Positions 6,210-10,932 of a DNA stretch of 10,932 nucleotides are shown here, piece by piece; position 1 is the first letter of the stretch, and each line of letters begins with the position of its first letter. The notes under the pieces were generated by a model, which worked only from the letters and a program-made list of their open reading frames with translations, ran no database searches and was not told the origin of the DNA. The DNA is from Leptolyngbya sp. SIO4C1 (GTDB taxonomy: Bacteria; Cyanobacteriota; Cyanobacteriia; Phormidesmidales; Phormidesmidaceae). The position numbers and the translations under genes are program-made. The stretch covers positions 1 to 10,932 of the forward strand of contig JAAHIA010000134.1 of the NCBI GenBank assembly GCA_010671975.1. Reading direction: 5' to 3'.

Positions 6210-7106
6210 ATGGCAAAAACAGCGTGGGTGTTTCCCGGGCAGGGATCTCAGACGGTGGGGATGGGGGCTGACCTAGCCGAGCACGAGCTAGCACAGGAAA
6301 AGTTTGCAAAGGCTGAAAACATTTTAGGCTGGTCGGTGCTAGCGGTCTGTCAGGGCGAGGCCGACAAGCTTTCCCATACGCGCTACACGCAGCCCTGTCT
6401 GTATGTGGTCGAAAGCGTTCTCTGCGATTTGCTCAAAGCGCAGGGACAGCAGCCCGATCTGGTCGCTGGGCACAGCCTGGGCGAATATTCGGCGCTCTAT
6501 GCGGCAGGCGTATTTAAATTTGAGGCGGGGCTAAAGCTGGTGCAGCGCCGGGCAGAGCTGATGTCGCAGGCGGCAGACGGGGCCATGGCCGCGCTGATGG
6601 GGTTCGATCGCGAGGAGCTGATGGCAAAGCTCGCGGCGACTGAGGGCGTGGTGCTGGCTAATGACAACAATCCAGGACAGGTGGTGATTTCTGGCACGCC
6701 GGCTGCTGTCGAGACAATTATGCAGGCGGTCAAGAGCAGGCGCGCGGTCAAGCTCAACGTCAGCGGAGCGTTTCATTCACCGCTGATGGCAGACGCCGCG
6801 CAGGCGTTCGAGTCGGTTTTAGCCAAGGTGCCATTTCAGCCGGCGCAGGTACCGGTGATGTCAAACGTAGACCCGACCCCTAGCACCGACGGTCGCATGC
6901 TCAAGCAGCGCCTGACCGAGCAGATGACCGGCTCGGTGCGGTGGCGAGAGATTTCGCTGCAGCTGCCGGAAGCAGACGTCGAAGCCGTGATTGAGGTCGG
7001 TCCGGGCAGCGTGCTCAGCGGGCTAATCAAGCGAACCTGCAAAGGATTGACCCTAATGGCAGTGGGGACAGCGGCCCAGGTTGCAGCCCTTCAAGGCGAC
7101 GAATAG
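6210..7106 (+). CDS. fabD: Malonyl-CoA:ACP transacylase
   Basis: FabD transfers malonyl from CoA to acyl carrier protein, supplying the extender unit for FabH and the elongating synthases. The 298-aa protein shows the N-terminal FPGQGSQ (8-14), the nucleophile S89 in GHSLGEY (87-93), the carboxylate-binding arginine in VQRRAELM (R114) and the catalytic histidine H189 in GAFHSPLM. It also has the family's PGQVVISG (155-162) and the C-terminal EVGPGSVLSGLIKR. Length is typical. An inverted repeat ACAGT/ACTGT (6176-6191) lies in the 66-bp leader after the Uma2 gene; its meaning is unclear. The next gene on the right is convergent, 36 bp away. Confidence 0.97.
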   Translation: MAKTAWVFPGQGSQTVGMGADLAEHELAQEKFAKAENILGWSVLAVCQGEADKLSHTRYTQPCLYVVESVLCDLLKAQGQQPDLVAGHSLGEYSALYAAGVFKFEAGLKLVQRRAELMSQAADGAMAALMGFDREELMAKLAATEGVVLANDNNPGQVVISGTPAAVETIMQAVKSRRAVKLNVSGAFHSPLMADAAQAFESVLAKVPFQPAQVPVMSNVDPTPSTDGRMLKQRLTEQMTGSVRWREISLQLPEADVEAVIEVGPGSVLSGLIKRTCKGLTLMAVGTAAQVAALQGDE

Positions 7107-7142
7107 AGTGGCAATGACTGGATTTGAAATGAGGCAGTCGGC

Positions 7143-7370
7143 CTAGCTCAAAATTTCGTAGCTTTGAACCTCAAGCACAGGGCCGATCATGCTGGTCGTC
7201 ACCAGGTCCTCACGGATCTGGCCCTCGACCTTCGCTTTGAGGTTCTCCTGCTCTAGCTCAGCAGTATCGCCATAGAGCTGATATTGGGTACCATCTTCGG
7301 CCGCTAGCGCCCAGACAAAAGCCCCCATCTCAACCCAGTGAACAGTGCCGGTAACGGTCGTCGCTGACAT
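7143..7370 (-). CDS. Conserved-looking 75-aa hypothetical protein
   Basis: A small acidic soluble protein with no signal peptide, transmembrane segment or cysteine. It is rich in alternating beta-type segments: TVTGTVHWVEMGAFVWALAAEDG, TQYQLYGD, LKAKVEGQIREDL and GPVLEVQSYEIL. The pattern (GxV..ve.g.fvWaL..dDG..Y.Ly, then a V-E-G-x-(I/V) strand) suggests a small beta-barrel, OB-like fold; this is inference. Translation is well supported: a perfect AGGAG (complement of 7378-7382) lies 7 nt before the ATG. It is 49 bp downstream of the subtilase gene on the same strand, so it could be the second gene of that unit. No function is recognised. Confidence 0.8.
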   Translation of the reverse strand: MSATTVTGTVHWVEMGAFVWALAAEDGTQYQLYGDTAELEQENLKAKVEGQIREDLVTTSMIGPVLEVQSYEILS

Positions 7371-7419
7371 AGCCTTACTCCTGCTTATTTCTGAAAGCTA
7401 ATGGAAAGTGCGATCGCGT

Positions 7420-9234
7420 TTAGCTTGAGCCGGTCGGCGGCCTGCGGCGGGCGTCGTCTGCGGCAACTCTGACAGAAACGGCGGCAATGCCTAAGCACAG
7501 CAGCGCGTTAATGCCGAGATAGGCCAGCGCCGGCGTACCGGTGCCCAGCCACAGTACGTAGGGTGATTCTAACAGGCTCACGGTCAAGAAGGCGGCGGTG
7601 CCCGTAGCGGTGCCAATCGCCAGCCACTTCAGCGCCGGATGGCTCAGCAGCAGCGCCATTAGCCCAAAAGGAATCAGGCAGCTAGCAAAAATCGGGTTGA
7701 GGCGCGGATCGTTCCAAACAATGCCGCCTAGCTCTGGCAGGGCGCTGCCCAGCAGCCGCAGCGGCCAGTGGGGCAGCACCGCAATGTGCACGCCCTTGAG
7801 CAAAAAGAGGCCGATTGCTCCTAAGACTAAGCCAGCGATCAGCGGCAGGCTGCGCCAGCTAAAGCGGCTGACCTGCTGTAGCAGCCAGGTAAAGCAGGCC
7901 GCGATCGCGCTCTTGAGCAGTATGTCTTTCCAAGCAATCGACTGCGGCTCAAACCAGACCAGACTGCGCAAGAACTGCCATAGCCAGGGCCAGAAAGGCA
8001 GGCGATCGGCAGCTAGCTGAGCGGCAGCCGCCGCATCGAGGCGACCGGCCCCGAAGGCATTGTCGCGATCGCCTTGGACCCGCTGGGCCGAGCGCTCTAA
8101 GATAGCAGCGACCTGCTCCGGAGGCCGCACGCCCATCGATTTAATCACAGCGGCCACGCCAGCCACGTGCGGTGCAGCCATGCTGGTGCCTTGAAAAGCT
8201 TTGAAGGCGGTAGTGCCGGTGCGGCGATCCAGCGTTTCTTGCAAAATGCCGCCGGCGCTGCCGGCTAGGGTAGAGCCGCCCGGTGCCGCAATGTCAACGC
8301 CGGTGCCGTAGTTCGAGTAGGGCGCTTTTTCACCGGCCGCATCGTAGGCCGAGACGCCCATCACATGGCGATATTTGGCTGGGTAGGAAGCGGCATCGGT
8401 AGACTCATTGCCGGCGGCTGCAACCATGACCACGTCTCGGTCGTAGGCATAGTCAATCGCCTCCTGCATCAGCTCAGAAAAGCCGCCCCCGCCCAGGCTC
8501 ATGTTGATTACATCGGCCCCGTGGTCGGCCGCATAGCGAATTGCTTCAGCAATGTCAGAGACGGTGCCAAAGCCCTGTCGGCTGAGCACCTTTAGCGGCA
8601 TCAGCGAGGCTTCATAGGCGATGCCGGCAACGCCGTAGCCGTTGTTGGTAGACTGGGCAATCGTGCCGGCCACGTGCGTGCCGTGACCGTTGTCATCGTC
8701 GGCTCGCGCCCGATCGTTGACAAAGTCATAGCCCGGTACAAACCCGGTTTTAGCCAAGTCGGGCACGCGGCTGATGCCAGTATCTAGCACCGCGACGGTG
8801 ACGCCTTTGCCGCGCGTCTGGGCCCAGGCCCCTTCTACCCTGATGCTGTGCAGATTCCACTGCTGGCGATAGTCTGGGTCATTCGGGGCAAAGGTCGTGG
8901 CATAGACGTAGTTTGGCTCAATAAACTCGGTAAATTTGGCAAACTGGGAGCGGTGCAGGCGGTCGAGCAGGCTGCGATCGCCCTTGACCACATAAACGTG
9001 GTCAGCCGCTGAAAATTCGCTATTGAGCGCCGGGCTGAGGCCAAACTGCTGCGCCAGTGCCGCAACGCGCTGCTCGATCTGGGCAGTCTCTAGCGGGGCT
9101 TCGCGAAAGTCGAGCACAATCGACTCAAACGCCGCCTGAGGCTGGCCGGCTGATACTGGCTGCGATCGCACTCCGCTTAGCGCTAGAACTGCCGCTATGC
9201 CCACCAAAACCCAAAGAAAAAAGAGCCGCTTCAT
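7420..9234 (-). CDS. Subtilisin-like (S8) serine protease with C-terminal membrane domain
   Basis: A 604-aa exported subtilase. Residues 1-30 form a signal peptide (MKRLFFLWVLVGIAAVLALSG… ending near S-A-G). Residues ~36-110 resemble an I9-type propeptide ending in IEPNYVY, followed by the usual junction PNDPDYRQQWNL. The catalytic domain (~120-405) has D151 in VAVLDTGIS, H184 in NGHGTHVAGT, the oxyanion asparagine N276 in AAAGNES and nucleophile S351 in GTSMAAPHVAG. All are intact, so activity is expected. After residue ~430 come four or five hydrophobic segments (about 438-455, 463-482, 513-531, 535-554, 562-590), then a short Arg-rich tail, making it a multi-pass membrane-anchored protease. 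It probably acts in the periplasm or at the cell surface; its substrate is unknown. The start directly precedes the signal peptide. It is divergent from plsC (105 bp apart) and lies upstream of the 75-aa gene. Confidence 0.92.
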   Translation of the reverse strand: MKRLFFLWVLVGIAAVLALSGVRSQPVSAGQPQAAFESIVLDFREAPLETAQIEQRVAALAQQFGLSPALNSEFSAADHVYVVKGDRSLLDRLHRSQFAKFTEFIEPNYVYATTFAPNDPDYRQQWNLHSIRVEGAWAQTRGKGVTVAVLDTGISRVPDLAKTGFVPGYDFVNDRARADDDNGHGTHVAGTIAQSTNNGYGVAGIAYEASLMPLKVLSRQGFGTVSDIAEAIRYAADHGADVINMSLGGGGFSELMQEAIDYAYDRDVVMVAAAGNESTDAASYPAKYRHVMGVSAYDAAGEKAPYSNYGTGVDIAAPGGSTLAGSAGGILQETLDRRTGTTAFKAFQGTSMAAPHVAGVAAVIKSMGVRPPEQVAAILERSAQRVQGDRDNAFGAGRLDAAAAAQLAADRLPFWPWLWQFLRSLVWFEPQSIAWKDILLKSAIAACFTWLLQQVSRFSWRSLPLIAGLVLGAIGLFLLKGVHIAVLPHWPLRLLGSALPELGGIVWNDPRLNPIFASCLIPFGLMALLLSHPALKWLAIGTATGTAAFLTVSLLESPYVLWLGTGTPALAYLGINALLCLGIAAVSVRVAADDARRRPPTGSS

Positions 9235-9250
9235 AGCTCAGCACCAAATC

Positions 9251-9269
9251 GAGACCTGTAAGCTGTCTC
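9251..9269. repeat. Short inverted repeat in the subtilase-plsC intergenic region
   Basis: GAGAC (9251-9255) and GTCTC (9265-9269) flank a 9-bp centre, about 16 bp upstream of the subtilase start in the 105-bp divergent spacer. It could be an operator or a leader hairpin; five-bp arms may also be chance. Confidence 0.2.
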
Positions 9270-9313
9270 TTTCAAGATATCGACTGCAGCACGTTCTGTC
9301 AGGTCTGGTATTC

Positions 9314-9319
9314 TAAAAT
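9314..9319 (+). promoter_or_regulatory. plsC: Candidate -10 element for plsC
   Basis: TAAAAT matches the TATAAT consensus at five of six bases, 20 bp before the plsC ATG. An overlapping TATTCT lies at 9309-9314. No good -35 lies 16-18 bp upstream. plsC is cut off from the upstream lipid genes by two opposite-strand genes, so it needs a promoter somewhere in 9235-9339. Confidence 0.25.
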
Positions 9320-9339
9320 CCTGTCTTCTGAGGCGCGAT

Positions 9340-9978
9340 ATGTCTCAATCTCGCGAGCCGCTGATCAGCCTGGTGCTCTACCATCTGTTCAAATGGTCGG
9401 TGGTCAGTCCCGTGTTTCACGCCTATTTTCGGGGGCACGTGCTAGGGGTAGAGCACGTACCGATGAAAGGGCCGCTGGTGATTGTAGCCAACCATGCCAG
9501 CGACTTTGACCCGCCCATTCTCTCTAGCTGCGTGCGGCGACCGGTGTCCTACATGGCGAAAGAAGAACTGTTTCGCGTACCGGTGCTAGCGCCGGCCATT
9601 CGCGCCTACGGAGCCTATCCGGTCAAGCGCGGCTCAGCCGATCGCAGCGCCATTCGTGAGGCGCTCAAGCAGCTGCGCAACGGCTGGGCAGTGGGCGTCT
9701 TTTTACAAGGCACGCGCACCGCTGACGGTCGCATTCCTTCACCTAAGCTGGGCGCAGCCCTGATTGCTGCCAAGGCCCAAGCGCCGCTGCTGCCGGTTTG
9801 TCTCTGGGGTACCCACCGCATTTTGCCCAAAGGCGCTAAGCTGCCAAAGCCGCTGCCGCTCACCGTGCGGATTGCCCCGCCGCTGCCGCCGCCGGCCTCC
9901 GTTGAGAAAACAGCGCTGCACCGCGTCACGCAGAACTGCACTAACATCATTCATCAGATGCATGACTGCGGGCGCTAG
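9340..9978 (+). CDS. plsC: 1-acyl-sn-glycerol-3-phosphate acyltransferase (PlsC family)
   Basis: PlsC acylates lysophosphatidic acid at sn-2 to form phosphatidic acid, the precursor of membrane glycerolipids. The 212-aa protein carries the LPLAT motifs. Motif I is NHASDFD (HX4D: H52 and D57), motif II is AYPVKRGSADR (92-102), motif III is FLQGTRT (121-127) and motif IV is LLPVCLWG (150-157). Motif III usually reads F-P-E-G-T-R; here glutamine (Q123) replaces the glutamate. The N-terminal hydrophobic stretch LISLVLYHLFKW suggests membrane association. TGAGG at 9329-9333 is a plausible ribosome-binding site 6 nt before the ATG. In other cyanobacteria, from memory, plsC directly follows fabD; here a subtilase and a small hypothetical gene intervene on the opposite strand. 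Confidence 0.93.
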   Translation: MSQSREPLISLVLYHLFKWSVVSPVFHAYFRGHVLGVEHVPMKGPLVIVANHASDFDPPILSSCVRRPVSYMAKEELFRVPVLAPAIRAYGAYPVKRGSADRSAIREALKQLRNGWAVGVFLQGTRTADGRIPSPKLGAALIAAKAQAPLLPVCLWGTHRILPKGAKLPKPLPLTVRIAPPLPPPASVEKTALHRVTQNCTNIIHQMHDCGR

Positions 9979-10040
9979 GCCGTAGCAAAATCATCAGTGA
10001 GTTTCGAAGCAGTCAGGTTAAAATATTGCATTACACTGCA

Positions 10041-10066
10041 GCCTACCGAATGACTCCTCGGCGGGC
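10041..10066 (+). terminator. Candidate hairpin between plsC and the DUF2288 gene
   Basis: GCCTACCGA (10041-10049) can pair with TCGGCGGGC (10058-10066) around an 8-nt loop, giving eight pairs including one G-T and one A/C mismatch. A TTTT follows eight bases later (10073-10076). It sits 62 bp past the plsC stop in the right orientation for a terminator, but the weak, distant T-run makes this uncertain. Confidence 0.3.
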
Positions 10067-10131
10067 GAATCGCTTTTAAATCTGCGTTTTGTCGTCATTT
10101 TGCCGTTAATGCAGCTTTGACAACCCATAAT

Positions 10132-10428
10132 ATGACACAAGAGTTAAAACAAGAGCTGACTTCGATGGTCGGTCCGGCGGCTTGGGAATGGCTTAAGCCG
10201 CACGCTTCGAGAGATGCCATCTTAATTGTTGACCCCAAGCTCGATCTGGTAGAAGTTGGGTTGGCGCTTGCCACCGACAACGTGCAGTCAGTGCAGCGCT
10301 GGATTGGCGAAGCACTGCTGACCAAGCCAACCTCAGAACAGCTGCAAACCTGGGGCAGCAGCAAACGCTTTGAGTCTTTGATTATTCAGCCCTACGTGCT
10401 GGTTCAAGATACTGCCAACGCTGGCTAA
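10132..10428 (+). CDS. DUF2288 family protein
   Basis: A small soluble protein of 98 aa from the ATG at 10132. The sequence MTQELKQELTSMVGPAAWEWLKPHASRDAILIVDP, LDLVEVGLALATDNVQSVQRWI and LIIQPYVLVQD fits my recollection of the DUF2288 family, which is widespread in cyanobacteria and proteobacteria and has no known function. An in-frame TTG at 10117 would add five residues (MTTHN); I prefer the ATG because related proteins start M-T-Q-x-L. Neither start has a good Shine-Dalgarno. No cysteines, signal peptide or membrane segment. Its stop is four bases before the next start, implying co-transcription and perhaps translational coupling with the membrane protein. Confidence 0.85.
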   Translation: MTQELKQELTSMVGPAAWEWLKPHASRDAILIVDPKLDLVEVGLALATDNVQSVQRWIGEALLTKPTSEQLQTWGSSKRFESLIIQPYVLVQDTANAG

Positions 10429-10432
10429 ATTC

Positions 10433-10932
10433 ATGACGGTCATGTCTCCGCCGCCGCCGCGATCGCTCTGGGACCGCCTCAACAGCTCAACTCTGCTGCG
10501 ATTTTTGCTACTCTTTGCCAGCGGTTGGGCAGTCATTCAAACGCTGGCCTATTTCGAAATCGTGGTTGTCGTCTTTGTTTCAGCCACAATTTTTGCGTTT
10601 TTACTGAGTCATCCGGTGCGCTGGTGCCGGCGTTTGATGCCGCATAGCCTGGCCGTGGTGACGGTGTTCGGGGTTAGCCTGCTGATGCTCAGCGGCCTGG
10701 TGCTGACGGTCAGCCTGGCCGTGCTCTCACAGGGACCGCAGCTGATTGCCAGCATTGCCGAGTTTCTCAATTCGCTAGGGCCGCTGATTACGCGCGCTGA
10801 AGCTGTCCTCCAGCAGCGCGGCCTTGAAGTCGATTTGCAAACGCTCAACGAGCAGGCCAGAGAGCAGGCGCTAATATTGCTAGGGGCCGGGTTTGGTTTG
10901 CTGCAGGCGCTGCTGAGCAACTTTATCATCAC
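10433..10932 (+). CDS. AI-2E/PerM family membrane protein, 3' end outside the window
   Basis: An open frame from ATG 10433 to the right edge with no stop (166 codons). The product begins MTVMSPPPPRSLWDRLNSSTLLRFLLLFASGWAVIQTLAYFEIVVVVF, then further hydrophobic segments (FVSATIFAFLLSHPV and LAVVTVFGVSLLMLSGLVLTVSLAVL). A charged, helical periplasmic-type stretch follows (QGPQLIASIAEFLNSLGPLITRAEAVLQQRGLEVDLQTLNEQAREQAL), and another hydrophobic helix opens at the edge. This order of early helices followed by an amphipathic soluble insert is typical of the AI-2E transporter (PerM/UPF0118) family, whose substrates vary or are unknown. ATG 10442 (MSPPPPRS…) is an equally likely start. A HIP1 octamer lies in the coding start (10459-10466). 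Confidence 0.85.
   Translation, partial: MTVMSPPPPRSLWDRLNSSTLLRFLLLFASGWAVIQTLAYFEIVVVVFVSATIFAFLLSHPVRWCRRLMPHSLAVVTVFGVSLLMLSGLVLTVSLAVLSQGPQLIASIAEFLNSLGPLITRAEAVLQQRGLEVDLQTLNEQAREQALILLGAGFGLLQALLSNFII

Larger units (their letters stand above)
884..10466. repeat. Dispersed HIP1 octamers (GCGATCGC)
   Basis: Copies seen starting at 884, 1365, 1693, 1975, 2248, 4617, 5242, 7410, 7901, 8065, 8974, 9162 and 10459. Fewer than one would be expected by chance in a window this size. They fall mostly inside genes (five in the subtilase and its downstream spacer, four in radA), with none from 2256 to 4616 (rpaB and plsX) and none before 884. HIP1 is the highly iterated palindrome of cyanobacteria. 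Confidence 0.95.

Noticed and set aside
7116..7139. GACTG/CAGTC inverted repeat as a bidirectional terminator between fabD and the convergent small gene
   Set aside because: The stem is only 5 bp with a 14-nt loop and no T-run on either side.

Overview
The window looks like a chromosomal segment of a GC-moderate cyanobacterium, probably filamentous and Leptolyngbya-like at roughly phylum-to-order resolution. Two things support this. The octamer GCGATCGC (HIP1) occurs at least 13 times in 10.9 kb, which is a cyanobacterial hallmark. The gene order radA / rpaB-plsX-fabH-fabD-plsC is, from memory, the conserved cyanobacterial arrangement, and rpaB matches the nearly invariant RpaB (Ycf27) sequence.

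Layout. (1) Positions 1-520, minus strand: the start of a gene with two CBS domains, cut by the window edge. Its last ~75 bases are unusually GC-rich and look foreign or misassembled. (2) 653-2131, minus: radA, carrying a low-complexity in-frame insertion. (3) 2132-2582: a 450-bp divergent control region between radA and rpaB, with a five-copy 16-bp tandem repeat, small inverted and direct repeats and a terminator-like hairpin. (4) 2583-7106, plus: rpaB, plsX, fabH, a Uma2-family (DUF820) gene and fabD. (5) 7143-9234, minus: a 75-aa hypothetical protein preceded by a secreted or membrane-anchored subtilase, lying between fabD and plsC. (6) 9340-9978, plus: plsC. (7) 10132-10932, plus: a DUF2288 protein and, four bases after its stop, the start of an AI-2E/PerM-type membrane protein running off the window.

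How it fits together. PlsX, FabH, FabD and PlsC cover initiation of type II fatty acid synthesis (malonyl-ACP supply by FabD, first condensation by FabH) and entry of acyl chains into phospholipids (acyl phosphate by PlsX, sn-2 acylation by PlsC). RpaB, the essential light- and redox-stress response regulator, heads the run and may be co-transcribed with plsX. Two insertions interrupt the block: a Uma2 gene on the same strand, and an opposite-strand subtilase/hypothetical pair that leaves plsC needing its own promoter.

No RNA gene, transposase, CRISPR array or clear novel defence system was found. The most notable points are the subtilase with a C-terminal multi-helix membrane domain, the repeat-like insertion inside radA, the 16-bp tandem array upstream of radA, and the composition break at the left end.
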